Source: Parvularia atlantis (taxonomy: Eukaryota > Opisthokonta > Rotosphaerida). Taken from it: 64,000 nucleotides of DNA. The notes beneath the pieces are model-generated. The model was not told the origin of the DNA and ran no database searches. It was given only the letters and a program-made list of their open reading frames with translations. A program made the translations under genes and the position numbers. The stretch lies in assembly GCA_943704415.1 (NCBI GenBank), contig CALSCO010000122.1, positions 18,112 to 82,111 on the forward strand, in the 5' to 3' direction. Shown here piece by piece: positions 21,001 to 33,700 of the stretch. Numbering within the stretch: position 1 is the stretch's first letter; every line of letters starts with the position of its first letter.

Positions 21001-23520
21001 TTCAGGCGCTCGTTGGCGCGGGCAAGATCACCGTGGGCATGAAGCTGCGCGTGCTCGGGGCCGACGTGCGTCGCCGCGCCTGCCTGTCGCCGCGGCTGAC
21101 GGGCACTGCGCAGCTGATGGGCCACGAGGAGGCGTGCCCGCCGCTCGAGCTGCGCGCCTCAGTGCACCTTAAGCTGTGCGTCAACGGGACACGGCGCGCC
21201 GCGTGGGACGCCAGGATGGGCTACGTGCGCTTCAAGCGGCGGCCGATGCCCCTCGCGCAGGCACGTGTCGGCGGCGGGACAATCCCGTACCTGGACGTTG
21301 TGGTGCTGCGGCGCTTCCCGGAGCAGTTTGAAGAGCGTGCGTGACGGTGGGTGTGCGCGCGTGCGGGCTCACTGACTGCGCGTCGTGCAGGCTACAAGGG
21401 CGGCGAGCGCGTCGTGCGCTCGGCACAGGAAGAGGAGGACCACCAGCGGCTGCTGCTCGTGCGTGGCACACCTTGCACGGCACAGAGCTTACGCTCGTGC
21501 GATCAACAGGAGCAGCAGCAGCGCCGGCACGAGCAGAGTGCGGGCGGTCCGGGCGAGATGGGCGACGACGCCGAGCGCGTACGCCTGCACGCTCGACTGC
21601 TGTCGCTCCCGTGACACTTGACGCGCCTTTCCACGCAGCGCGACGTCACCGTGTTCTTCAAGGTGCGCATCGGCGACTACCCGCGCGCCGAGCCGGGCGG
21701 GCCGACCAAGCCCACCGCGGCCGTGCTCAAGATCTACCGCCCCGACGAGAACACGTTTGCGCTGTTTGCGGAGGGTCGGCGCGTCAAGGTGCGCGTGCGC
21801 GCTAATGTTAGGGCGTCGCGTGGCTCACGCAGTTGCAGATCTATGGCGCCTCTGCGGGCGTGACGCCGGCGCGTGCCAGCAGCGCGTCGTCCGCGCCGTC
21901 CCTGTTCCTGTTCAACAGCCGGTCGACACGGTGGTGCGCCAAACGCAAGCCCGGTATGCTGCGGGCTCACGGCTGCTGCCGCGCAGGCTCGAGGCGCCCG
22001 CGGACCCCGTCCGGCTCCAGCGCTCGCTCTACGTCGCGCGCACGCGGCTCACGCTCGGCTCGGCTGCGCCCGAGCCGCGGTCGCAGCACGACCTCGTCGT
22101 CTGCGTTGCCGCTGTGTCGGCCACGGGTGCGTCGCGCGTGCACGTCGAGACGAATGCGCATGCTCAGTCCGGCACATGCAGAGCGCGTGAACACGCAGGG
22201 CGGGCGCGTGCGGTTCGTGCGCCACCTGTGGCTCTTGGACGAGACGAGCGAGCAGGCCGGCGCGACCGTGCCGCGCCTCGCCTACCTCAAGTGGTGGTCT
22301 GATGAGCCCAGCGTCGGACCGCTGGTGCCCAAGGTGCGCGCTCGCCGGACAGCATCGGCCGGGCTGGCTGACAGTTCAGCGCTGCAGGCGGTCGTGTGCC
22401 TCGGCGCCGTGCTCTACGGCGAGCTGCTGGAGGAAGTGGACGTGCACGTGCTGACGATGCACCATGAGTCGTCGCTCACGACGCACCCGCCAACGGCCGC
22501 GCTGCGTCAGGCCAAGAGCCGGCTTGATACGTGGCTTGTGCGGTGCGTGACCGTACGAGGACGTGTGCGTCGCTCAAAACGCGGCGCCAGCAACGCCTTT
22601 GCCGTTTCGCGCATCGTCGAGCATGCCCAGACGATGCTTGAGCGCGGCCGGCCGGACCGAGTCGAGTACCGCAGGCCGCGCGGCCCAGCAGCGCCCTCCG
22701 CCGTGGCGGCCGCGCCTGCTACAGCCTACCTGGACGACTACGACGACGAAAGCCTGGCCGAGCTCGATCTGCCGGACGATCTGCCGCTGCCGATGACGCC
22801 GGCGGCGCCACACCGCGCGCTGCTCCGCAGCGACCCCGACGGCGACGAGGGCATATCGCGCGGCTTACCCTCGTCAGCCCGCACGTGGATCCCGTCGCTC
22901 GCAGCCGCGCAGCCCTTCTTCTGGGGTACAATCACGGCGCTGGCGCTCGCCCCGCGGCCGAATGGCGGGCTGGCCGTGCTCGTGAACGACGGGGCCGTGA
23001 CCCGACGCGTGCACGTGCAGCGCACGCCGCCGCTCATGCGTCTGTTTGGGACGATCCTGCCGCGTGAGCCGCACGCGGTGGCGCAGAGTAGCTCGGCGAC
23101 GGCGCGATGGCTGCACGAGCGGTGCGCGGAGAACGCGGCCGTGACGCGGACGTGCACACGCAAGCAGCACCAGGTTTTCGACGTTGTGCTGACGCTGCTG
23201 AGCGAGCCGACGCCGGCGCGCTCGAACCCTGCCCTGCTCGGCGCGCTCGTCGACGCGCTCGCGATTGACATGGGCAAGTACAAGTTCCACGTGCGTGCCC
23301 GCGCGCAGCGCCTAGTGTACCACGACTGCCTCATGCTCTTGCCGCGCAGTTCACGGTCGATCCCGTCGAGCCCGCAGACCTCGACAGCGTGCCCAGCCGC
23401 CCCGCGTGGCCCTACCGTGTCCCGACCGTGGCTGCACAGAGCGTCCGCGGCGCGCCCGCGCGCGCACCGAGCGCGCATGCCACACCGAGCACATCCGCGG
23501 ACGACGCCGACGCACAGTGA
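18059..23520 (+). CDS. BRCA2: BRCA2 (Brh2-type) homologous recombination mediator
   Basis: BRCA2 loads RAD51 on ssDNA during homologous recombination. The start at 18059 gives MTRGSATGAAYASAEP. A long Ala/Pro-rich disordered first exon carries three BRC-like repeats (19331-19650): two nearly identical FTTGAGRKL...AAKRFEE units and one FRSGNGRSL...ARDKFALLD. NRRPFKAPS (about 20125) and SRTLFDMGG precede the helical domain (QVSFAWVTNHFRWIVWKL, about 20580). OB1 follows (KYR joined to YEREINLCHRSALKLI, about 20820; LTDGWYAMPALLDAGLQAL; LKLCVNGTRRAAWDARMGY). OB2 begins DVTVFFKVRIGDYP (about 21645), and OB3 has LWLLDETSE, LKWWSDEP and AALRQAKSRLDTWL (about 22190-22540). About 300 further residues continue in frame to a stop at 23520; their origin is unclear. 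Identity is firm from the helical and OB domains. Confidence 0.87.
19331..19540 (+). repeat. Tandem 105-bp BRC repeat pair in BRCA2
   Basis: Two adjacent 105-base units (19331-19435 and 19436-19540). They differ at one base over the first 90 or so bases and encode MPTFTTGAGRKLAPLS followed by ASLESAAKRFEEPDE. Synonymous sites have not diverged, so the copy is recent or kept homogeneous. A third, diverged unit follows at about 19560-19655. Confidence 0.9.
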
Positions 23521-23619
23521 CCCCTATAGTTTGTTGAGTCGTACAGAAGCGTTTTACGCCCAGCGTCTATGCTGGCTGCGTTGCGTCGTCGTCGTCGTCA
23601 CCGTCGTCGACGTCGATCG

Positions 23620-23620
<1 letters not shown>

Positions 23621-23704
<84 letters not shown>
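23621..23704 (+). repeat. Perfect (CTG)28 / (CAG)28 triplet repeat
   Basis: Twenty-eight uninterrupted CTG units between the BRCA2 stop (23520) and the stop of the convergent giant deubiquitinase (23740). It therefore lies in the overlapping 3' regions of both genes, as CUG in one transcript and CAG in the other. It reads as Leu in an open + frame and Gln on -, but neither gene appears to encode it. Confidence 0.9.
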
Positions 23705-23705
<1 letters not shown>

Positions 23706-23739
23706 GGCTGCTGTCGCTGCACGGGCGAGGTCTGCGCGC

Positions 23740-26700
23740 CTAATGTGAGCGCTTCGGCCGCCCCTGCTGCGCGCTGTCTGAACGCACCGCCGCCTCGGTC
23801 GACGCCTGCGAGGCGCCGTCTGTTGCGCCTGCTACACCAGGCTCGGCCTGCACCGTCACGACGACGACGATCGACTGCTCGCTCGCCGCCTTCAGGTCGG
23901 GGTCCGACTGGCGCCCAGACGTCAGCGAACGCGTCACAGGCGCGGCACCAACGGGGCGCACCACGAGCACGGGGTGACTGCCGCTCAGCGTCAGCTGCGA
24001 CAGCTCGTCCACGAGCTCCACCAGCCGCGCGCTGTCGCCCGGGCCGCGTCCCATGCTAAGCACGAGCTTGAGCAGGCGCAAGTCCTTCCCGAGAGATGCG
24101 TCAGTCATCGGGCGCACACAGGCGGCTTGCAGGCGCACCAGCGCGGCGAGATGCACGTCGTCCGTCGTCAACGCGTCCGGCGCCTGCTGCACAATCTGCA
24201 CCATCTCCTCGATATGCCGCGCGCTCTCCGTGGCCATCAGTTCCACGACTTCGGCATCGGTGAGCAGGGACAGCATCTGCGCGTGCGACGACGGCGGCGG
24301 CGGTCAGCACGCAGACCAGCCGATGCGCGGCAGCCACGCACCTGCTGCAAGAGGGGCAAAAGCAGCTGGCGGACCTCGGCACGGTCGCGGAGGATGTCGC
24401 GCTCCCGCGTCCACAGGTCCTGTACCGCCAGCGCGGCGTCCTGTGCCGGCGATTGCAATGGGTCAGTGCCGCGCGCAGCACGCCCACCTCGTGCATCGCG
24501 GACCATGTTGGTCGTCAGCACGTGCACCAGCTTGGCGTAGCTCTCGGCCGCAAACGCGTCCGTCGGGTTGGCGTGATGCCGCCCCGCAATGCCCGCCCAA
24601 ACACGCAGCATATCGTCGCAGCTCGCCATGAGCATCTCGCGAGCGATGATCGCGCCTGGCCGCGCGCAGCTCTTCAGTCACCGCGCCCCACGTCAAGTGC
24701 ACCACGCACTCATTTGCAACGCGTGCTCGCGCAGCGCCGGGATGCCCACCGCCGCAGTCACGAGGGCCACGCAAAAGTGGGCGTAAGGCGTCAGCAGCTG
24801 CTCCGACACGAGGCGCATGTCCTCGCGCGTGTGCCCGTTGACCTCCACTAGCCACGCACACCAGTGCACCCTCGGCGGCGGGATCGCCTTCTCTCGCGCG
24901 CGTCAGTGCCCCGCATACCGCACCCGCCCGGCAGCCAGCGCGCACATCGTCATCTTCCAGCACCTGCGCGACAAAGCGCGCGAACCCGCCGCGGTTGAGC
25001 GGCGAGTAGTTGCGCTCGTACAGCGCCGAGATGCCTGCGCGTGATACCAGTCAGCGACGACCGCTGCTTTTCGGGCGCGCGTGCGTACGCTGCGGGGTCA
25101 GCCGCGACTGGTCTAGCAGGTGGGCAAAGTCGTCGTGCTCCTTCGTGAGGACCTCGACCATGCGCTCAAACGCCGCAATAAACAGGTCGCTTGCCAGCAT
25201 CATCATCAGCGTCTCTGCAGAGCGAGCGCGAACGCGTCAGACACGCAGCGGCCCCGCTCAAGCAGCAGACGCACCGAGCGCGGCGCGCCGCACGGCCAGC
25301 GGCTCGTGGAAGCCAACGAGCGACAGCGCCACCTCTGCAAACACCGCCATGTTCTGCCAGCGCCGCGTCGCGGCCGTGCACATGTTGACTGCGCCCGCGA
25401 GGCGCCGCACGTCAGCCGCGCTCCCCACCGTCGCGTGCCACACACTGATCCAGCGCGCACGCTCCGAGTCGTCCTGGCGAGCCTGGGCCAGCGAGGTCTG
25501 GAAGAAGCGGAGCGCAACTTGGACGATGTGTAGGCTGCGCGGTGGTGAGCAAGCGTGCGGCGTCACAAAGGGGGAGGAGGCGCCAGCGGCACCTGATCGT
25601 GAACGTCTGCGAGTCGTTGGCCTCGTCTTCGTGCTGGTACACGACCTCGCGGATGGCCGTCGTAAGGTACGCAAGCCCGTTTGCGTCGAGGAAGTGCCGA
25701 ACGTCGACGTCGGTGTGGATGCACGCGTTGAGCGTCCTGGCGCGACCGCGCTGTCAGTGTGCCAACCCCGTCTCGGCGCAGCGCCACGCACTTGACCAGC
25801 ATCCGCGCCGTCACGTTCTGCCGCGCCGAGATGATACGCGTCATCATCGTCTTGCGGAAGGCGGGCACGCGCTCGGCCGCGACTTGCACAAGCGCAAACA
25901 GCTCCTCCGCGATCTGCGCCGGGCGCCGGCAGCGCTGCGTGAGCGACTGCAGCTGGCAGCGACCGGAAGCGCGCACCGCCGGATAGTCGCTGGTGAAGAA
26001 CATGTGGTCGAGCGCCCACGTGAAGTTCTCGTGCTCGGCCATGAACATGACGTACTCTGGCGACGCAGCGCACAGCTGCCGCCACCCGCCCGTCAGCGGA
26101 CGCAGGTCGGGCCCCGCGCGCGCACCATCTGCAGCAGCTTGTAGAGCGTCGGGATGGACACGTGGTTGTAATAGCGGAACTTGTCGTCGTTTCGCAGTCT
26201 GCCGGCACCGCACAACGCGCGTGAGCCCGCCGCTGCTGCCGCGAGACGCGGGCGGGCAGGCGGCGCACGAGACGTAGCACACGGTCAGGCGCGCGTAGAA
26301 CATTGGCGTGATGGCGATCGTGCGCGTGACCTCGCGGCAGTCGGCCATGGTCTTGTACACGAGGTTGAGCACCTCCTGCACGCGGGCGCACGCGGCCGCG
26401 TCAGACCACGTCGGCCGTCGGCAGCACCGCGTGCTGCAGCACCCGCTTGTTCTCGTCGCACTCAAACTGCTGCTGGTCAATCGCAGTGAACAGGCCAAAC
26501 AGCTGCTCGAGGTGGGGCAGAAACTGATGCATGCGGCCGTCAGCCACGCGACGCTGCCGCTGCCCGCGCAGGCGCGAGCGACGCACCGCGAGCTGGTCCT
26601 CGTGACGCTGCACGCACGAAATCAGGCAGCGCACGTACGCGACCAGGTGCATGGTCGACACGACTGCGTCCCGGTCTCAGCAAGAGCCAGGCGGTCGGGC

Positions 26701-27680
26701 GCGCACACGCACCGCGCGACGCGTGCTCGGGCGGGGCCGCGATGCGCTGGGCGATGGGCAAGAGCGTCAGGAGCGTGCGAAAGATCTCGCGGTGAGCGTC
26801 CGCGTCGATCGGGCGAGCATCACCACGCGCGTATGTCGGAGACGCGTGCACGACTGCCGAAGCGCGGTCAGGCGCGATCTTCCGCGGGCGAGGCGCGCAC
26901 CGGGCAGCGACTCGAGCCGCAGCTGCGCCGTCGCAACGCTCGCTAGGCCTTCCATGCGCTCGACGCCCCCAGCGTCCACCGTGGCTGTTGCCGCTGCCAT
27001 CGGCGCCGGCTCACTCAGCGGTTGGCCTTGAGGCGAAGCCGGCGGCACGTCCGGCGGCCCCATCTGCGCGTCTTGCGGCACCGCGATCTGGCTGACGGCC
27101 GTCGCGACGAGCGACAGCATCGCCGAGGGTGCGGCCGCCGGCGAGCCCGGAGCGACGAGCAAGAGCTCGCGCACGAGCTCCTCCGCGCTGCTCGACACGT
27201 TCTCGTGGCCGCCGCGCAGGAGCCACTTGGGCGCCCACTCGGCCACGCGCTGCACGAGCCATTGCCGCACTGACGGGAAGTCATGCGCGCAGTGCTTGAG
27301 GAAGCGGATGTACTCGGAGACGGTGCGCACGTAGCCCATGTTGTCGTCAACGATCTGCGGGGCGCGCGTGAGCACAGACGTCGGTCGCGCGAGCACACGC
27401 ACGCACCTTCATGAACTCGCTCAGGATGAGGTGCACGCGCGTGTCGGTGTCGCTCGTGGCCAGCGCCAGTAGATGGTGCACGACCTCAAAGTAGCTCGCG
27501 AAAAAGTCGGTCTTGACGCTGTTGAGGCCGTGCATGAGCACCGCCACAAGCTCGCTCAGCAGCGCGTCGCTCTGCAGGCTCAGGTGCCCGAAGATGGTTA
27601 GCGTTGAGGGCATGTGCACGCCGTCGCGCACGAGCCGCGCCAGGAACACGTGCGCCTCGCCCTGCTCCGCCTCCGAGGCG

Positions 27681-27716
<36 letters not shown>

Positions 27717-30700
27717 GAGATCGACGACGGGCTCGTGCGGGCCACAACTTCGCGCACAGCAGCGGTCGGGCCGACCGGCGGCGCGGGCGGCGCAGGCCCG
27801 AGCAGGAGCCACAGGTCCGCGGGCGACAGCTGAGGCCCCGTGGAGCCGCGCGACGGCTCGATCGGCCACGCCTGCGCGGGCGTGAGCGTGTAGACCACTT
27901 GGCGTTGCTCGTCGACGCTGAGGCGCGCGATTGACGCGTTGACGTCGCAGGCCGTCACCAGCGCGGCAACGAGCATGACCATCGACGACACCGGCGGCGA
28001 CGTGAAGAGGTCACCCACACGGCGCTGCGCCTGCGGCAACGGTGCCCACGCCGCCGTCGCGGCCGAGGCGGGCAGAGCCGGCGGCACGCGCTCGTGGGTG
28101 CAATCCTGCCCGAGGTAGAACGCGCACAGGCGGCCGACCGCGCCGCGCGAGATCAGGTACGTCAGGTCGTGCGCCGAGGCCGTGCCGAGCTGGCGCAGGA
28201 GCGTCATCAGCGTCTCGACGTGCCGCCAGTGCGGCGGAGCGAGGAGCAGCAGGTCCAGCAGCGTGTCCAGCAGCCCCGCCACGGCGGAGACGGGCAGCCC
28301 GGCCGCCTGGGCCATGACCGGCACGGAGTAGGTCGGGGTGTGCGCCGCGGTCTCGAGCGGGCGCAGCGTGCTGGCGGCCACCTGCACGAGATCGGCCAGC
28401 GCATGCTGGCTCTCGCGCACGTACGACAGGAGCAGGTGTTGCTGCAGCCAGCGCGGATCGTGGCGCAGGCCGTTGAGGAGCCACGTGCACAGCGCCGTGT
28501 GGCGCGCGTACTCGTGTCGCAGGTAGGCCAGCCAGCGCGGCAGGTCGGCACGTTCTTGCGCGTGCGCGAGCGTATTGAAGACAAAGAGCGTGCCCACCTG
28601 CGCCGCTTGCAATGGCAGGCTCGCCGCCCTGTCCAGCCCGAGCGGCTGCGTCGGCACCGCGGGCACGCTGACCATCGCCGACGCGTCGCCCGCACTCGAC
28701 GGCACCGCGCTCGCCATGTCCACGACCGTCCACACGAACTGGAAGTTGCGCGGGTCAAACACGCACTTGTCTCGCAGGAACTCCTCGTTCGACCGCCGGA
28801 TCGACGCGCGGATATTGCACAGGATGGCCGCTGTGCCCGCCGCGCCCGACGGTGCCAACGCGCTCTCGCTCTGCGCCGCGCCCTCGGCCCCGCCCACGGT
28901 TGTCCCGTTGGGCGGATCGGGCGCTGCGCCGGGCGGGCTCACAGCCGACGCTGCAGCAGTGTTTGCCGCGGCGCTCGCTACTGCAATCGGCTTGCTCTGG
29001 TCGCGCTCGTAGAAGAGCATGTAGGCCGAGTAGGGCTTGGCCTGCCAGCGCCCGCTGCTCTTGCCGTCGAGCGGGTCGTAGCTGGGCACCCAGTCGTTGC
29101 CGCCAAAGCACTGCGCGGGGATATTGTCGGGCGAAAAGCGCGTGGTGCTCGAGTCGTTGAAGTGGATCCACTCGGGCTCGGTGTTGCCCGGGCGCACGTG
29201 GCGCTCCTTGATGAATGAGTAGTAGTGACCCGAGTCGGCCGTGCCCGTGTGCACGAGGATGCCCACGAGGCGGTACGAGGCGGCGCCGACAGCTGGCGGC
29301 GCGCCGTCGACGGCCATCTCCACGCCCACGCTCTCCTTCGCGCTCGCGCTGGTGATGTCCGACACAGATTCCGACGCCGACACGGGCGTCGATGTCGCGG
29401 TCGAGCCCGCCACAGACGAGCCCGGCGCGGGCGTGAGCTCGCGGTCCTCGTGCGCGGCGATGTAGTCATACGTGTACGGCTCCATGTTGAGCTCGAGCGG
29501 AAACTCGCAGTGGTCGTTGATCTTGAACCGCTTGAGCTGCTCCATGTCAAACTCGAAGCGTTTGAGGTGAAGGATGAGCGTGTTGGGCAGCTTGAGCACG
29601 CACGCGCTGCGTGAGCGCGTGGGGCACGTCGCATCGTCAGATGCCGCGGCATGGCCGTTGCCGGCCGCACCGCTTGACCGCGTTGACGTGCTTGCGGCAC
29701 TCGGCACAAAAATACTTGTTGTCGCCGTCGAGCATCTCGCCCTTGACGTACGTCTGGAGGCTCTCGAGGATGGACTTCTTGTTCTTGATGTCGCACTGCA
29801 ATGCCGAGAAAGGCTCCTGTGCATGTGACACCGCGTGAACTGTGCACGACGCGCGAAGCACCGCCAGCACACCTCGCGGCTGGACACGTGCGGGCACTCG
29901 AGCGACTTGATCTGCTGGATCAGCTTGCCGCCAAACGTGTCCTGGAAGATGACCTTCTGCAGTTGCACACGGGACGTGAGACCGGCCATACGCGTGTGCC
30001 GAGCCCGCGCACGCACTGCCGCGTCCGTGCCCTTGAGCAAGTTCTCCAGGCGGTCAAAGAGCATGTTGAAGAACTCGTCCACGTCCATCTGCACCGACGT
30101 GTTCATCACGTTGCCGTCGTAGTCCTTGAACGAGCGGCAGAACGGCATGGTGTCGTACGATGACTTCTCGCTCTCCTGCGTGTGGGGGGCGTCGGCGTTA
30201 GTGCGCCGCGCAGCGGTAGGGTCGGCGAGCACACGTCACCTGCAGGTACGTGAACATGGTCTGCAGCTGCAGCAGGATCGAGTCCTGCAGCGCCGCCTCG
30301 GATGCGGCGACCGTTTCTGGCAGGGGCGCGTCGAGCAATGCCTGTGCGCAGCGTGTCAGCCGAGCAGCGCCTGCGCTGTTATGCACACGCGCGGCGCACC
30401 CGGCGAAAGTGCGGGATCATGAAGAACTGTTGCATGATCGAGTTCATGTAACACGTCGCGCCCTGATTGACGAGCCCGACGTAGCCACACGCGGAGCGCT
30501 CCTGCTGGCGCGGGTTGTAGTTCCACAGCACGTTCTTGCTCTCGCCTGCGCCCGCCGGGTCGTCAGCACAGGCGCCGCGACGACGACAAGAGCGCGCGCA
30601 CTGTTGTCGTGCTGGCGTGCGAGCGCTTCGAGCACCTCGCCCACGTGCGGCTCGTGGTGGCACAGCGTCGTCAGGAGCGCAAAGGCCGCTGCGCGCGTCG

Positions 30701-33700
30701 CCGGCCGCTTGCAGATGAAGGCCGCCGCGCTGCCGTCCTGGCCGCCAAAGAGGCAGCGTCCGTGAACGACGCTTACGAGGCCAGCACTGTGCAGGTTGTC
30801 AGCGCGGCGCAATCAAGTGGCCACATGCACGTGCCTTCGTGCAAGACTCTGCAACGCCGGGAAGGCGCGCAAAAAGACGCTGCACAGGCTAAAGTAACCC
30901 TGGAGCACCGTGTCCTCACTCGCGCGCGACGCAGCCTGCGCGTGGCACCGTGAGCGGCCCTTCAACTGCCAGAACGCAAAAGCGCACCTCGATCGCCGCC
31001 CGGTCGCGCACGCGCCGTATGATGTCCTCAAACAGCGCCGTCACGTCCGTCAGGACCTCGCTGCCCGGCCCGATCGACCGGTCCCAGTCGCCAAAGTACG
31101 TGCTGCGCGGTCGCGAAAGGGGTCAGCCGCGCGGCGCTGGGTGGCAGCACGCACGCCAAGAGCATCTCAAGCACGCCAAAGTACTCTTTGGCGCTCGCCG
31201 TGTACCGCGCGAGTGTGTCCTCGGCCATGAGCGCCAAAAGCTGCTGCTGCACGCGCCAGAACGGCGTCGTGGTCCAGCTGCGCAACGAGATTCAGGGTCA
31301 CGGCACGACGGCGCCCCAGGCATACCGAGGCAGGCCGAGGTGCTTAGTGTCGGCCGTGGGCATGCCCTCAAGCGCAAACGTCTGCAGCAGCTCGCCGACC
31401 GTGACGCGCACGAGCTGCGACGGCGAGCCGAGCAGCGCGCGCTCGGCCAGGATGTATGGACGCAGTAAGAGGTCGGTCGCGGCGGGCGACTGCGCGGTCA
31501 ACGCGCACGCCAGCGACAACGCCGTGTGCACGAGCGAGGCCGACACGTCCGCGCGGATCTGGCGTCGCACCATGAGCATCATGATGTGGCAAAGGAAAGC
31601 CGCGCAATGCACACCTGCGCCGTGTGGGACCGCCGTACGGACGAGGATGTCGGTGGACTGCGCACGGGGCCGACGAGGGCCGTGTCTGATGCCGCGGGGT
31701 CGTCGTCCACGTCGAGCTGTATCGGTGCTGCGTCGGCGGCCGTCGTCTCGACCAGCCTCACCAAAACCTGCACCAGCCGTCCGTGTACGTCGTCCATCTC
31801 GGAGCCAGCGTCCGCAGCCACGCGCTCCGCGACGGCGCCAATTAGGTTCGGCTTCATCCACGCCTCGCTGGGGCGCAGGCGGCCGGTCGTGTCTGCGGCC
31901 ACGCGTGAGTGTGGTGCGGGCGCGCAAGCGACGACGCGCACCGAGCAGCAGCCCGCTGACCACTTGGAGCAGCAGCACGAGGCACTGGCCGTACAGCGGC
32001 TGCTGTCCGAGCGCCTCCGAGCCAAACTGGGCGAGCAGCGTGCAGAGGTGTGTGGCACCGCCGTGCTCGATAAAGCGGGCTGTCCACGACGGCTGCTGCT
32101 GCTAGAAGAGAACGGCGGAGTTGGCATCGGCAGCGTGCATTGCATGCTGCGGCGCACCGCCTGCATGCCCGCGTCGCTCTCCTGCACGTCCTCAGACGTC
32201 AGCGCCTGGACGATCTGCAGCGCGTAAAGCAGGCGGAACTTGTCGCCGCTGCGCAGCCACTGCGACCAGTGCAGAGTGCGGCCCGCGTCCGGCCCTGGCG
32301 CCACCTCGGACAGTGCGCGCAGACCCGCGAGCAGGTTGGGGTCCGTCGGCAGCGACATAAGCAGATCCCACACCTGTGCCACGCAAGCGCTAAGCGACGA
32401 CATAGCCGCGCGCACACAGACAGACGCACGCGCGCCACAAACTCGTCCTGCGACGACAGCAGCTGGAACAGGTCGTCCACGTAGTGCTCCGTCAAGACGA
32501 CGGCGGGCATGCACTGTGCGACGCGCCGCACTCGATCAGCAGCGCGACAGCAGAGGAGGGTCAGGACGCACCGGCCTCAGCGCGGCGGCTTGCGCGAGCA
32601 TCGTCGGCAGGTTGGTCTTGACGTCCTTCTGCGCGTGCACGAGCGGGCGTGTGGGCGGCAGCGTCACGAGCCACGACGCGGCATCGCACCAGCGCGACGC
32701 CGTGCTTATTGACGCGCGTGATGACCGAGATCACCTGGCGGTCGACGATGTTCATCTCGCCCAGCATGCGCTCGTGCAGCACCGGCAAGAGCTCCTTGCC
32801 TGTCACGGCGAGCGGGGCGTCAGCGGTGCTTGAGTGCACGGCCCAGGCGCACCGTTCGTCACGGCACGAAAGGTCTCAATGGGTGAGTGCTTGATCTCCT
32901 CGGCGATGCGCTGCTTGAGGGCGCCGATCGTCTCCTTCGTGTGCGACCTGAGGAAGTGCGTCGGCCCCTGCATTGCGTCCCGGTCAGAGCCATGCGCCAT
33001 GCGCTGCAAGCGAGCGCAGACGCACGTCAAGCAGCTTGATTGACAACGTCAGCGGCTCGCCGCGGCCGAGCGCGCTGTGGCGCCGCAAGCCCGCTGCGCT
33101 CACGACGGCGGCGTGCCGCGCGTTGAAGCTCTCGATGTACAGCTGCGCGCCGTGTGAGAGAAGCAGGCCGTGCTTCGTAGCAGCGCGCACCTGCAGCAGC
33201 TGCAGGCACCGGTTAGCGACGTGCGTTGCCTCTGCGACCGAAGCGATCGTGATCAGGGACGGTGGCCCTTCACCCACCGGCGGCGCTGTCAGCCCCAGGC
33301 GCGTGCGTGCGGTGCATTGAGGCACACCCTCCGCGGTCGTAATAGCTGCCGCCGTGACGCCGTTCGTGCTGAGCGTGCGCAGGGTACGGGTCGCACTCTG
33401 CAGCTCGACCATGCACTTGTCGACAAACTGACGGCTGCGCGGGCCGACCTGGCTCGTGAGGTCCTGTGACAGCTGCGGTCGAGCGGCAGTCAGCGTGTGC
33501 GCCACGGGTGTGCGCGCGGCGTACGTTGGTGTACAGCAGGACGAGGAACTGCATGACCTCGATGCCGACATCTTCCTGCTTGCACAGCAGCGCGGCGCGC
33601 CAGATCAGCTCAAGGCCATGCAGCTCGCCGCGCACGGTCGGCTTGCCCTCGATCTGCACCCGCGCCGTCAGTCGCGCAGGCATAGCCACGCCGAGGTGTG

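Noticed and set aside
23581-23743. BRCA2 frame reading on into a long poly-Leu tail
   Set aside because: That reading needs the last BRCA2 intron to be left in. Splicing gives FTVDPVEPADLD and a stop at 23520; the Leu run is just the CTG repeat.
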